Shown in pieces: positions 25,295 through 34,556 of a stretch of DNA of 64,000 nucleotides (its first letter is position 1; every line of letters starts with the position of its first letter). Made by a program: the position numbers and the translations under genes. This stretch comes from Pedobacter yulinensis (lineage in GTDB: Bacteria > Bacteroidota > Bacteroidia > Sphingobacteriales > Sphingobacteriaceae): NCBI RefSeq assembly GCF_003029735.1, contig NZ_KZ686272.1, forward strand, positions 1-64,000, given 5' to 3'. The notes beneath the pieces are model-generated. The model saw nothing but the letters and a program-made list of their open reading frames with translations, was not told the origin of the DNA and made no database searches.

Positions 25295-27118
25295 TTAGCT
25301 CTTATTGACCTTCGCATCAATTGCACCAAGCAGCGCGGCGGTGCCTGAACTTTGCAAAAGCAGGTCGCCCGCAAACGTACGGTGTATGGTGTTGCCCGTT
25401 TCTTCCATGAGCTGACCCTGAATGCGTACGGATTTGTCCCTGCCTACATGCTCTTCCAGTGATCCCAGTATGTGGTGCTCAGCACCTTTGCCAACAACCA
25501 GGCTGTGGTGGCCGCCTACGTCGGTCAACAGATCCTGGCCGACCCTGACTTCCAGATTTTCGGTCGCGTTCAGCCGGATGTTACTGCCGTTCAGGTTGAG
25601 CGTCTGGTTGGCGGTAATACTGATGTGGTTACCGGTGGTGTCAATATGAATGTGGTTCTGACTGCGGTCTGTGATGGTAATGCCGGCCTGGTTGTCGGCG
25701 TCGTTAAATTCGATCCGGTGACCACTGCGGGTGGTTATACATTTTATTGTGTTCAACTCGGCGCCACCCGCGGCAGTCTGTCCGGTAAAGACGCTGCCCA
25801 CAACAACCGGCCGCCCCAAACTTCCTCCTTCAAAGCCAATCAGCACCTGATCTCCAACTTCGGGGATAAAGACGTGCCCGCGGTTTCGGGCAACCTCGGC
25901 GCTGCCCCCGGCGCTCGGAGCCGCCACCCGGATCCAGTCCGTCGGATCATTGAGCGCCGCCGGCCAGCAAAACCTGACGCGTATTTTCCCCCGGCCTGCC
26001 GGATCCTGGTTATCTATTACTTCCGCGAGTTCCAGTTCCGGCCGGGGATTAGCCGGCAGGTGGTCGCTGACAACGCCGAGCTCGCGCGGAACACCGGAAA
26101 AACTGTTCTCGTACTTGCCCGTACTCTCCATGCGGTGGGTCAGTGTTGTGACCACGAAACTGCCCAGGCTGCGTTGTACAGCTTCGGCAGCGGTCGGTAC
26201 ATCCTGTTCAATGGTGGCAATACTGCCGATATGCAGGCCTGGGTCATTACTGGTCGCTTCAACCCGCATGAGGCCAGGCTGCCGGCGGGCCAGCGCTGCG
26301 TCTGCCTCATGCTGCAGTTCCTGCCTGTGCGTGGTGTGGAAGAGGTGGGCGTAAGTTCCCGGCGGGTAGTGGGCAAGCGAGATTGCATGCAGTTTTTGCA
26401 ACACTGCCGTTTGCTCTTGTGCCGGTCCTGAAGCGGCAACAGCCAGTTCACCCTGCCCCGCCGGGTAACCGAAACATGTGTTTGCCAGGGGCACCATGGC
26501 CGTTTGTAAGGTGTAACGCTCCAGGTTTCGCCCTTGTACCAGGCTGAATTCCTGTTGCTCTGCCGGCCGGCCAAGCTGCAAGTGGGTGCCCGTATAGTAG
26601 AACCATTCATTGAACTGCAATGCGAGCCGGTTAAGGAACTGGAAATCGGTTTCTCCATACTGAAGCTGAAATCCTGTGGCTTCCCGGCTGGAAGCCTCAG
26701 TTTTGATTTGCAGATCCTGCAGGGCGAGTTTTGCCTGGGCCAGGCTCAGCAGTTCGTCGAGCGGTCTGTCGTAAAAAGAGGCATACGATGGGGCGCTGTC
26801 AAGTAAGACAGTCGGGCTGTAGCCCGATAAGCGGATGCTTGCGAAATGACCGTTCTGCAGCTCCCGGTTTGCCCTTGTAATAAGGCCGCTGAACAATTGA
26901 AACGACTGGCCGCTCCGGCCAAAGGCAATGGTAAACGTCTTGCCGACAAAACTATCCGGGGATAGCGGTTCATCGAGGGCCCGGCCAGGGTCGGGCCGCT
27001 CACGCAGCCTGAGCTCGAAACGGTGGTGATCGTTAAAAGATTGTTCGATGACACACAAGTCATAGTCTGGAACCGAGGTTCCACCAATGCTGATCTCAGC
27101 AGTAAATTTTTGTTCCAT
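25295..27118 (-). CDS. vgrG: VgrG type VI secretion tip protein
   Basis: A 607-aa spike protein (TssI). The N-terminal 350 residues resemble the gp27-like phage-baseplate hub (FTIAFGRSG, ETDFQFLNRLALQFNEWFYY). An OB-fold gp5-like module follows (GRGKIRVRFCWP, DWIRVAAPSAGG, GDQVLIGFEGGSLGRPVVVGSV). Then comes a needle of repeated short strands (ITITDRSQNHIHIDTTGNHISI). The C-terminus is short, with no evident fused toxin domain. It heads the island; no other structural Tss genes are in the window, so this is an accessory or orphan vgrG cluster. The start at 27118 is chosen from the alignment-like MEQKFTAEISIGG. The upstream 218 bp are very A/T-rich and probably hold the promoter; the clearest candidate is TATTATTTGC near 27260, one base longer than consensus. 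Confidence 0.92.
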   Translation of the reverse strand: MEQKFTAEISIGGTSVPDYDLCVIEQSFNDHHRFELRLRERPDPGRALDEPLSPDSFVGKTFTIAFGRSGQSFQLFSGLITRANRELQNGHFASIRLSGYSPTVLLDSAPSYASFYDRPLDELLSLAQAKLALQDLQIKTEASSREATGFQLQYGETDFQFLNRLALQFNEWFYYTGTHLQLGRPAEQQEFSLVQGRNLERYTLQTAMVPLANTCFGYPAGQGELAVAASGPAQEQTAVLQKLHAISLAHYPPGTYAHLFHTTHRQELQHEADAALARRQPGLMRVEATSNDPGLHIGSIATIEQDVPTAAEAVQRSLGSFVVTTLTHRMESTGKYENSFSGVPRELGVVSDHLPANPRPELELAEVIDNQDPAGRGKIRVRFCWPAALNDPTDWIRVAAPSAGGSAEVARNRGHVFIPEVGDQVLIGFEGGSLGRPVVVGSVFTGQTAAGGAELNTIKCITTRSGHRIEFNDADNQAGITITDRSQNHIHIDTTGNHISITANQTLNLNGSNIRLNATENLEVRVGQDLLTDVGGHHSLVVGKGAEHHILGSLEEHVGRDKSVRIQGQLMEETGNTIHRTFAGDLLLQSSGTAALLGAIDAKVNKS

Positions 27119-27337
27119 AAGATAACGCAAACACGGCAATAGCCGGATCTCCAAAACGCTCTCTGGATAAAAATCAGCAGGGATGATTTTAACCGGTAGC
27201 TTTAATATTCGCTGAAAATAAATAATAAATTAATTATTAAAAAATTTTAAGCAAATAATATAGCTTTTCTGAAATTTTTCCCTCAGGAAGAACCGGTTTA
27301 ACGAAATGTGGATGTTTTTAATCGAAAAACGAAGCTA

Positions 27338-27805
27338 TCAGGGAAGTAAGATGCTTTTCAGATCGGCGGGCGAATAATTTATTGACTTCAGGGTTTTGTG
27401 ATCACCCTCCCTGTACACCAAAAACAGATCGCCTTCACGCTCGTAAAAACTTTTAACGCCTTTCGCAGCATAATGCTCCATCGTGGCTTCAGCTTCAGCA
27501 AGGGATTTACACGCTTTGCTCATGTTGCTGCGCTGCACCTCATCAAACAGCTCCTTGAACTTTGTGCCCAGCCCGAATTCGAGAATCGCACCCGAAAGCA
27601 CATACTGGAGATCGCACAAGGCATCAGCCACTTCAACAATGTCTTTTTGGGCGATGGCTTCCTGGAGTTCCTTCAATTCTTCGGCGAGGAGCTCTACACG
27701 CAGGTCGCAGCGCTTTTGCTCCGGAATAGCAGGCCCATCCAGGATAGGGTGTTTGAAGGTCTTGTGGAAATCGGCTACAGCACTAAGCGAAAGTGGATCT
27801 TGCAT
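27338..27805 (-). CDS. All-alpha NTP pyrophosphohydrolase (MazG/PRA-PH-like)
   Basis: A 155-aa protein with the MazG-superfamily magnesium-binding pattern: EELKELQEAI (ExxE) followed by EVADALCDLQY (ExxD). Such enzymes hydrolyse nucleoside triphosphates, often non-canonical ones, to monophosphate and pyrophosphate in the cytoplasm. The C-terminal extension (about 105-155) is not needed by the family core. The gene stands 55 bp from the aminotransferase, on the same strand. The exact nucleotide substrate is unknown. Confidence 0.87.
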   Translation of the reverse strand: MQDPLSLSAVADFHKTFKHPILDGPAIPEQKRCDLRVELLAEELKELQEAIAQKDIVEVADALCDLQYVLSGAILEFGLGTKFKELFDEVQRSNMSKACKSLAEAEATMEHYAAKGVKSFYEREGDLFLVYREGDHKTLKSINYSPADLKSILLP

Positions 27806-27860
27806 GGCAAAAAATTTTCACGAAGATACAGCATTGCGGCTGCCCGCCCAAGCAAATCCT

Positions 27861-28697
27861 CTAATTGCGCTCCATATCTTCAGTGATGAGCGCAAGCAGT
27901 TTCTCTCGCAACCGGAGCGTAACCGGTCCCGGGCGGCCGCTGCCGATCTGGTGGTGATCTACCCGGCATACAGGGAAAACGAGTTTCGTCGAACTGCAGA
28001 TAAAGGCTTCTTCGGCGTTCAACAGTTCGTCCAGTGTGAAGTCTTTTGCGGCGATATGCAGGTTGTCCAGGTTTAGCGTAAGGAGCTTTTTCCGCGTAAC
28101 ACCGGCCAGAATTTGGTTTTCGGGCGTTAGTGCCTGATCGCCTTTGATCAGAAACAGGTTTGCCCTGGGGCATTCGCGCACAAGTGGTCCGTCGAGGTAA
28201 AGCACATCATCGGCATTTTCTGCCTGAAGCCAGGGCTGGAGCAGGATGGCCTGCAGGTAATCTATGGTTTTGATGCCTGGCAGCTGGCGCTGGTGAGCGT
28301 AGGTTCTTAAAGAAAGGCCGGTCTTCGGAACCGCAGTGCTGATCTGCAGTTCAGACTGCGAGATAACGAGTGATGGTTGCTGCAGGCTGTATCCGTCAGT
28401 CGAGGTGCCGCCCGTCAGGAGCAGTTTGATCCCCGATTCATCCAGGCTGTTCCTGCGCATCAGCTCATGGATTACAGCCTCCAGCGCTTGCCGGTCTAAA
28501 GGCACGTCCATACGCATGCTGGCCGCAGAACGGTAAAACCGGTCCAGGTGGTCGGTCAGAAAGATTGCCTTTCCTTGTATCGTTTTAAGAAAATCAAAAA
28601 CGCCGTATCCCCGCTGCAGCGCCAGGTCGCTGATGGGTAAACTTGCCTGGTGTTCGGGAATAAACTGACCGTTTACAAAAGCGTCATGTTGTCTCAT
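27861..28697 (-). CDS. PLP-dependent aminotransferase class IV
   Basis: A 278-aa fold-type IV PLP enzyme. The Schiff-base Lys lies in GIKTIDYLQAIL, followed by DDVLYLDGPLVRECPRANLFLI and an AGVTRKKLL signature. The family includes branched-chain aminotransferase, D-amino-acid transaminase and aminodeoxychorismate lyase. The short length and the absence of the usual BCAT extensions fit the latter two better, but the activity is not decidable. Its ATG overlaps the P1 peptidase stop by 4 bp (ATGA), so both come from one transcript. Confidence 0.88.
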   Translation of the reverse strand: MRQHDAFVNGQFIPEHQASLPISDLALQRGYGVFDFLKTIQGKAIFLTDHLDRFYRSAASMRMDVPLDRQALEAVIHELMRRNSLDESGIKLLLTGGTSTDGYSLQQPSLVISQSELQISTAVPKTGLSLRTYAHQRQLPGIKTIDYLQAILLQPWLQAENADDVLYLDGPLVRECPRANLFLIKGDQALTPENQILAGVTRKKLLTLNLDNLHIAAKDFTLDELLNAEEAFICSSTKLVFPVCRVDHHQIGSGRPGPVTLRLREKLLALITEDMERN

Positions 28698-29821
28698 TTT
28701 TTGAGCAGGTTATAGTTTTTGAGAATGGTTCTGACCCGACCGGCAGGCAGGCTGCGGCCTTGCCGTCCTCTGAAGCCTTCCATATCCCGGGCCGCAAACA
28801 GGGAGCGGATAATGGCTTCTTCTGTCGCCTCTATTGCAGCCATGAAAACAGGAGAAACAAAGTCATTTGACAGGGCATGTGTGTTCAGCAGGGCTGTGGC
28901 CGGCTGATGGGGAATCCGCAGGCTGTTGGCAGTAGAAAAAGCGATGACATAATCGCCGCTGCCGTTTGATGCAATGCCTCCCGTCTTACCCAGGCCGAGA
29001 AAGGCACGTTTGGCCAGTCTTTCGAGGTTCCGGCTGTCTAACGGTGCATCGGTGGCCACTATGATCATGCAGGAGCCATCGGCATTGTTCATGAGCTGGT
29101 CGCTGAACTCGAAAGTATTCAGTTCACGTCCAACAGGCGCTCCGGCTATCTGCAGCACACCGCCGAAATTGGTTTGCACGAGTACACCGACAGTATAGCC
29201 GCCCAGGCTGGCAGGGAGTTTCCGGGATGAGGTTCCGATACCGCCCTTGAAACCAAAACACATGGTCCCGGTGCCGGCACCCACATTCCCTTCGGCCACG
29301 ACGCCATCTGACGCATTGCGGATTGCAGCAAGCACATGACTGGTGTCTACCACCTGCCGGCGGATGTTATTCAGGTAGCCATCATTCGTTTCGCCCACCA
29401 CCGCATTGACTGAACGAACCTCTTCGTTCCCGGGCAGGGCGAGCGTATACCGGGTCACCGCCTGAATCGCCGTGCCTACAGCAAGTGTATTCGTAAGAAT
29501 AACAGGGCTTTCCAGGTTACCGAGCTCTGCAACCTGTGTACTGCCGGCCAGCTTACCAAAACCGTTACCCGTAAAGATCGCCGCAGGCACTTTTTCTTTA
29601 AATAGGTTGCTGCCATGCGGCAGTATCGCCGTAACTCCCGTTCTCACATCGCTGCCGGAAATTAGGGTGGTGTGCCCTACACGTACGCCGGCAACATCTG
29701 TTATGGCGTTTAATTTTCCCGCAGGCAAGACACCGATCCGGATGTCGCTGACAGACAATTCACGCTGCGCAGCAGCAGACAAGGCTAAGAGGGTAAAAAG
29801 CAGGGACAGCAGTTTTTGCAT
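28694..29821 (-). CDS. Secreted P1-family (DmpA/S58) aminopeptidase
   Basis: A 375-aa Ntn-type hydrolase with a signal peptide (about 1-19). Family S58 enzymes self-cleave at a Gly-Ser bond to free the nucleophile. Here ADGSCMIIVATDAPL gives Gly249-Ser250, and GGIGTSSR and VQTNFGG mark the substrate pocket. Members release N-terminal D- or L-amino acids or beta-amino acids; a periplasmic role in peptide scavenging is likely. A near-consensus -7 (TACCTTTA, 29833-29826) lies 4 nt before the ATG. It overlaps the aminotransferase gene by 4 bp. Confidence 0.9.
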   Translation of the reverse strand: MQKLLSLLFTLLALSAAAQRELSVSDIRIGVLPAGKLNAITDVAGVRVGHTTLISGSDVRTGVTAILPHGSNLFKEKVPAAIFTGNGFGKLAGSTQVAELGNLESPVILTNTLAVGTAIQAVTRYTLALPGNEEVRSVNAVVGETNDGYLNNIRRQVVDTSHVLAAIRNASDGVVAEGNVGAGTGTMCFGFKGGIGTSSRKLPASLGGYTVGVLVQTNFGGVLQIAGAPVGRELNTFEFSDQLMNNADGSCMIIVATDAPLDSRNLERLAKRAFLGLGKTGGIASNGSGDYVIAFSTANSLRIPHQPATALLNTHALSNDFVSPVFMAAIEATEEAIIRSLFAARDMEGFRGRQGRSLPAGRVRTILKNYNLLKK

Positions 29822-29886
29822 GCCTTAAAGGTAGCGGATTCGAAGCAGGGCAGCAAGCCTGTCCCTTATCTGCTGAAAAAGACAGG

Positions 29887-31503
29887 CTACTCCATGTCCA
29901 GGTAACGTGGACTAAAGGTTATGCCCATGAGTTTGTACCGCTGCAGCTGCTGCTGCAGCCGCCGCCTGAAGTCGGGATAGTTACGGGCGCTGCGGCTGCT
30001 CCATAACACTTCGCTCAGCGCATCCAAACGCGGGAAGAGCATGTATTCGGCTTTTTCCGGTCCGGCTACATATTCTGACCACAGGTTTGCCTGTGCACCC
30101 CAGACATACTTGTGCTGACTCGCAGGCAGGACGTCAGGAATGGGTTCATACCGGTATACATCCTCAATAGGCAGGTATCTGGCCGCAGTGAGCGAATCCT
30201 CTTTCAGAAACTGCGAATGGTTGAAATACATGAATTTCTCTGGCGTCATAATCACCTGATGGCCCTGTTTTGCAGCAAGCACGCCACCTGTTTCTCCCCG
30301 CCAGCTCATGACAACAGCATTGGGGGCCAGGCCGCCGTCCAGGATCTCATCCCAGCCGATGATTGTGCGGCCTTTGCTGTTAACGAATTTTTCAACCCGC
30401 CTGATGAAATAACTTTGCAAGCCATTCATGTCTTTCAGGCCTTTTTCCCTGATCAGGTTCTGGCAGAACGCAGATTGTTTCCACCAGATTTTGGAACACT
30501 CGTCGCCGCCGATATGAATGTAGGTAGACGGAAAAAGATCCATAACCTCTGTCAGCACATCTTCCAGGAAATGGAATGTAGCCGCTGAAGGCAGCAGCAC
30601 ATTATTAAACTTATTAAATATGCCCCAGGTTTGTGCCACTTCTTTTGGCAGGTTCGGCGTAGTGCTCAATTCAGGATACGCAGCCAGCACAGCCATGCTG
30701 TGGCCGGGCATTTCTATTTCGGGAATAACTGTAATATAGCGCTCACCGGCATAACGAACCACCTCCCTGATCTCGTCCTGGGTGTAATACCCGCCGTACC
30801 GTTTTCCATCGTTTCCTGTACCGGGATAGAGCCCGATAATTGTTCCGTTTCGCCACGCGCCGACCTCTGTAAGTTCCGGGTATTTTTTAATCTGAATGCG
30901 CCAGCCGTGGTCATCTGTCAGGTGCCAGTGAAAAAAGTTCATTTTGTGCATGGCCAGGTAGTCGATATACTTTTTAATGAACTGTACATCAAAAAAATGC
31001 CTGCTAACGTCCAGGTGCATACCTCGATAGGCAAAACGGGGATAATCTGAAATGGCGACGCCCGGGATACGCAGTTCATGCTCCTTTACCGGTGGAACCA
31101 GCTGAATAAGGGTTTGAATGCCATGGAATACACCTGCTGCGGTGGCAGAGCTCAAGCTGATCCCCTTGGCTTGTACGTCTATCTGGTGCATGTCCTGCTG
31201 GCCCGTACCGGTCCCCGTGAGCGTAAGCGAAACAGGTTTCTGGTTGCGAAGCGTTGTTCCCTGGCGCACAGGAAGGTTCAGTGCATAATAATTCTGCAGG
31301 TAGGCTTGCAGGAAACGGGCAGCAGGCAGCAGCGCGGAATCTGAAACGGCAATGACGGTGCTGCTGTCGAGTATGAAGTCTGACCCGGGGTCTTTCTTCT
31401 CCGTCAACTGCTGCGGCATGGGTATAATGTTTACTCTTTGGGCGGCCGTCGGCAGGATCTGGCCGCCGCAGAGAAAAAGCAAGATATATAACAATGATTT
31501 CAT
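29887..31503 (-). CDS. Secreted beta-N-acetylhexosaminidase, GH20
   Basis: A 538-aa enzyme with a signal peptide, a GH20b N-terminal domain (about 25-150) and a GH20 TIM barrel. FHWHLTDDHGWRIQIKKYPELTEVGAWR opens the barrel; the catalytic pair is in HIGGDECSKIWW (Asp-Glu). The enzyme removes terminal GlcNAc or GalNAc by substrate-assisted catalysis, in the periplasm or outside. The start at 31503 is chosen for the signal peptide and fits the -7 element at 31521-31529. The gene is followed by the S58/aminotransferase pair on the same strand, with 65 bp between. Confidence 0.95.
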   Translation of the reverse strand: MKSLLYILLFLCGGQILPTAAQRVNIIPMPQQLTEKKDPGSDFILDSSTVIAVSDSALLPAARFLQAYLQNYYALNLPVRQGTTLRNQKPVSLTLTGTGTGQQDMHQIDVQAKGISLSSATAAGVFHGIQTLIQLVPPVKEHELRIPGVAISDYPRFAYRGMHLDVSRHFFDVQFIKKYIDYLAMHKMNFFHWHLTDDHGWRIQIKKYPELTEVGAWRNGTIIGLYPGTGNDGKRYGGYYTQDEIREVVRYAGERYITVIPEIEMPGHSMAVLAAYPELSTTPNLPKEVAQTWGIFNKFNNVLLPSAATFHFLEDVLTEVMDLFPSTYIHIGGDECSKIWWKQSAFCQNLIREKGLKDMNGLQSYFIRRVEKFVNSKGRTIIGWDEILDGGLAPNAVVMSWRGETGGVLAAKQGHQVIMTPEKFMYFNHSQFLKEDSLTAARYLPIEDVYRYEPIPDVLPASQHKYVWGAQANLWSEYVAGPEKAEYMLFPRLDALSEVLWSSRSARNYPDFRRRLQQQLQRYKLMGITFSPRYLDME

Positions 31504-31520
31504 AAGCCCGTATTGGTCAC

Positions 31521-31529
31521 GCAAAGCTA
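31521..31529 (-). promoter_or_regulatory. -7 element of the GH20 gene
   Basis: TAGCTTTGC on the minus strand is an exact TAnnTTTGC, 17 nt before the ATG. Confidence 0.55.
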
Positions 31530-31551
31530 CAGAACCCTGCGCTTTAACCCC

Positions 31552-31584
31552 AAAAAAAAAGCGTCCCGGTTAGGGGACGCTTTT
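31552..31584 (-). terminator. Terminator after rpsA
   Basis: Read on the minus strand, a GCGTCCC/GGGACGC stem extended by A-T pairs, with a 6-nt loop, is followed by nine T. It lies 20 nt past the rpsA stop. Confidence 0.88.
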
Positions 31585-31603
31585 AAATCGCTTGAAAGCT
31601 GGA

Positions 31604-33538
31604 TTATCCTTTTTTCGCTTTGCTCTCTTCGCCTTCCATCTGCTCTTTTAACTGAGCAAGAACGCTAAGATCACCAAGGGTAGATTTCTCTACAGAATCT
31701 TTTACTTTCTTAACCGCATTGCTTGCAGCTTTAGCCTCTTTCTTTTTAGAGGCTCTTTCTTCAGCTACTGCTTCAGCTTTGGCTTCTTCCCAGATGCGGG
31801 CATGAGATACAACAATACGTTTAGCATCTTTATTGAATTCAATGATTTTGAAGTCATTGGTTTCTTCTGCTTTCACAGATGTGCCGTCTTCTTTAACCAT
31901 GTGTTTTGTAGGTACGAAACCTTCAACACCATAAGGAAGAGCAACTACTGCACCTTTATCGGTCACTTTTACAACTGTACCCTGGTGAATCGAATCCAAT
32001 GTGAAGATGGTTTCGAATGTATCCCAAGGATTTTCTTCCAGTTGTTTGTGGCCAAGGCTCAGTTTTCTGTTATCAACGTCAAGTTCCAGTACAACTACGT
32101 CAAGCGTGTCACCAACTTTGGTAAACTCGTTCGGGTGGTTTACTTTTTTAGACCATGACAAATCAGAAATGTGGATCAGACCGTCAATGCCTTCTTCGAT
32201 TTCAACAAATACACCAAAGTTGGTCATGTTTTTAACAACAGCTTTGTGTTTGCTTCCGATCGGGAATTTAGCGGCAACGTTCTGCCAAGGATCCTGAGAA
32301 AGTTGTTTGATACCCAGGCTCATTTTGCGCTCATCGCGGTCAAGGGTCAATACTTCAGCTTCGATCTCGTCGCTAACTTTCAGGAACTCCTGCGGGTTTC
32401 TCAGGTTTTGCGACCAGCTCATTTCTGAAACGTGGATCAAACCTTCAACACCAGGGATGATTTCAAGGAATGCACCGTAATCTGCAACAGTTACGATCTT
32501 GCCTTTTACCTTAGAACCAACCTGGATGTTGGTGTCAAGGCTTTCCCAAGGATGAGGAGTAAGTTGTTTAAGGCCGAGTGCAATACGTTTTTTCTCGTCA
32601 TCAAAGTCAAGCACAACAACATTGATTTTCTGGTCAAGCGCAAGAACTTCTTTCGGATGCTCGATACGGCCCCATGAAATGTCAGTGATGTGAAGAAGAC
32701 CGTCAACACCGCCAAGGTCGATGAATACACCAAAATCGGTAATGTTTTTAACAGTTCCTTCAAGAACCTGTCCTTTTTCAAGTTTAGATACGATCTCAAC
32801 TTTCTGGCTTTCCAGATCGTCTTCGATCAGTACTTTGTGTGAAACAACCACGTTTTTGAACTCATGGTTGATTTTAACAACCTTGAACTCCATGGTTTTA
32901 CCTACATAAATATCGTAGTCGCGGATCGGCTTGATGTCGATCTGTGAACCTGGAAGGAATGCTTCCACGCCCATGATGTCTACGATCAGACCACCTTTTG
33001 TGCGGCTCTTAACAAAACCGTTGATGATCCTGTCTTGCTCAAGGGCCTCATTGATCGATTCCCATGAACGTTGCGTTTTAGCGCGTTTGCGGGATAAAAT
33101 TAACTGGCCGTTCGCATCCTCAGGTGCTTCAACAAACACATCAACTTTATCGCCAACTTTCAGGTCTGGAGTGTCACGGAACTCTGAAGTGGATACCAAA
33201 CCGTCTGATTTGAAGCCCACGTTCAGTACCACATCTTTGTTGTTGATTGAAACAACGGTACCGGAAATGATTTCTCCCTGGTTGATCTGGTTGAATGTTC
33301 CGGCGTACATGTCCTCAAACTTTTTACGGTCTGAATCACTGTAGTTTCCGAAAACTTTGTCATCTGCATCCCAGTCAAAATCCTGATCTGGCGTAGCCAA
33401 TGACGATTTGATCGCTTCGATCGACACTGAATCAGCTTCTGATTCAATGGTTTCCTTCTCAGACAGACGTCCGCCTGCATCCTGAAGTTCAGCTTTTTTA
33501 GCTGCTAGTTCTTTTTCTGCTACTTGTTTTTTTGCCAT
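31604..33538 (-). CDS. rpsA: 30S ribosomal protein S1
   Basis: A 644-aa RNA-binding protein with six S1 (OB-fold) repeats: the strong units from about 190 onward carry GVFIDLGGVDGLLHITDISW, GAFLEIIPGVEGLIHVSEMSW and GVFVEIEEGIDGLIHISDLSW. It has an acidic Bacteroidota-type N-terminal extension and a Lys/Ala-rich C-terminal tail. It brings mRNA to the 30S subunit, which matters in a phylum that rarely uses Shine-Dalgarno pairing. Its own mRNA is atypical: an exact -7, a 5' hairpin and AAAAAGGAG 12 nt before the ATG (separate entry). Confidence 0.97.
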   Translation of the reverse strand: MAKKQVAEKELAAKKAELQDAGGRLSEKETIESEADSVSIEAIKSSLATPDQDFDWDADDKVFGNYSDSDRKKFEDMYAGTFNQINQGEIISGTVVSINNKDVVLNVGFKSDGLVSTSEFRDTPDLKVGDKVDVFVEAPEDANGQLILSRKRAKTQRSWESINEALEQDRIINGFVKSRTKGGLIVDIMGVEAFLPGSQIDIKPIRDYDIYVGKTMEFKVVKINHEFKNVVVSHKVLIEDDLESQKVEIVSKLEKGQVLEGTVKNITDFGVFIDLGGVDGLLHITDISWGRIEHPKEVLALDQKINVVVLDFDDEKKRIALGLKQLTPHPWESLDTNIQVGSKVKGKIVTVADYGAFLEIIPGVEGLIHVSEMSWSQNLRNPQEFLKVSDEIEAEVLTLDRDERKMSLGIKQLSQDPWQNVAAKFPIGSKHKAVVKNMTNFGVFVEIEEGIDGLIHISDLSWSKKVNHPNEFTKVGDTLDVVVLELDVDNRKLSLGHKQLEENPWDTFETIFTLDSIHQGTVVKVTDKGAVVALPYGVEGFVPTKHMVKEDGTSVKAEETNDFKIIEFNKDAKRIVVSHARIWEEAKAEAVAEERASKKKEAKAASNAVKKVKDSVEKSTLGDLSVLAQLKEQMEGEESKAKKG

Positions 33539-33586
33539 TAAATAATTTATCTCCTTTTTCCCGATACAATCGGGACGGCAAAGATA
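33539..33586 (-). promoter_or_regulatory. rpsA promoter, leader hairpin and Shine-Dalgarno
   Basis: On the minus strand TATCTTTGC (33586-33578) is an exact -7 element. Transcription should begin near 33576. The first bases of the mRNA can form a CCCGAT-ATCGGG hairpin (plus coordinates 33560-33574) with a 3-nt loop. AAAAAGGAG comes right after it, 12 nt before the ATG. This may protect the 5' end or allow autoregulation by S1 (inference). Confidence 0.6.
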
Positions 33587-33655
33587 GAAATCTTTTTATT
33601 TAATGAAAAGAAAATTTAATAGAAATAATGCTGATTTTGAACGGGATAGCGGTTC

Positions 33656-34498
33656 TTAGCCCGCTTTTTGCAAGCGCGCCAGTACCGCTGCCAGCTTCTT
33701 TTTGTTCTTCATGTAGGGTTCGAGGTTAAACAGGGCCACTCTTCTGAATTCGACCGGATGGCTCTCGCTTTGCAGCGCGATGTAACCCGATTTGAGCAAT
33801 TGCCCGTCTTTTTTAAGCTGCGGATTAAAATTCGTCACATTGCCGCCGCCAATCTGTGGTTTATAATAGGTCAGTACGGTATCGCCCTCTACCACATGGT
33901 ATACCACCGAGTCGGCTAATACCACGAAGTCGGCCCGAACCCAGCGGTCTCCATGGTAGGTCTTCGACTTTGAGTCCAGGCAGTGTGGTGTAAATAGTTT
34001 GTCTTTCCAGACCACGTTCGTTCCGGGCGTGCACAGGTTGCTGGTGTGCCTGAGGTGTTCACCATCTCCGCCAAGCAACTGGCCCTCTATGGAAATCGGA
34101 AAGTCTTGGTCCTTCAGCATGGTAGACGGATCCTGGCAATGCAGCATGGCGCCGCTATTTCTCCAGGCCCAGCCTTCACCACCTTTAGCCTGTTCGCCTA
34201 CAAATCTGTATTCCAGGCGCAAAATATACGCCGAAAACGGTTTTTTGTAAAATATATGGCCGTATTGCTGGTCAAACTGGCCATAACCTTCATAACCGGT
34301 CCTGATCACTCCGTTCTCCACGCGAAAAGTGTTTGCATAGTTTTCGCGGTAAGCATGTTTGGCGATCTTAATGTTCCAGTCGTTGAGGTCTTTGCCGTTA
34401 AAAAGCTCGATCCAGCCATCGTTCTTTGGCTCGAACAAAAGAAAAGCAGAACAGGCAGCCAGGATGACGGCCCCTGCAGCAAAAAATAATTTTTTCAT
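33656..34498 (-). CDS. DUF1080 lipoprotein (3-keto-disaccharide hydrolase-like)
   Basis: A 280-aa protein with a lipoprotein signal (LAAC, Cys16) and a DUF1080 jelly-roll domain: GWIELFNGKDLNDW near 28-41, then WRNSGAMLHCQ and YHGDRWVRADFVVLADS. Its role is probably glycan or keto-sugar processing at the cell envelope; the substrate is unknown. It lies downstream of rpsA's promoter region but is read in the same direction as cmk, 58 bp from it. It is longer than the other DUF1080 protein (1602-2204), and the two are not close relatives. Confidence 0.87.
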   Translation of the reverse strand: MKKLFFAAGAVILAACSAFLLFEPKNDGWIELFNGKDLNDWNIKIAKHAYRENYANTFRVENGVIRTGYEGYGQFDQQYGHIFYKKPFSAYILRLEYRFVGEQAKGGEGWAWRNSGAMLHCQDPSTMLKDQDFPISIEGQLLGGDGEHLRHTSNLCTPGTNVVWKDKLFTPHCLDSKSKTYHGDRWVRADFVVLADSVVYHVVEGDTVLTYYKPQIGGGNVTNFNPQLKKDGQLLKSGYIALQSESHPVEFRRVALFNLEPYMKNKKKLAAVLARLQKAG

Positions 34499-34556
34499 AC
34501 TGTGGTCTTGGTTTGTTGCCCAAGATACAGAAAAAGGATTCCAAATGCCGTAACGG

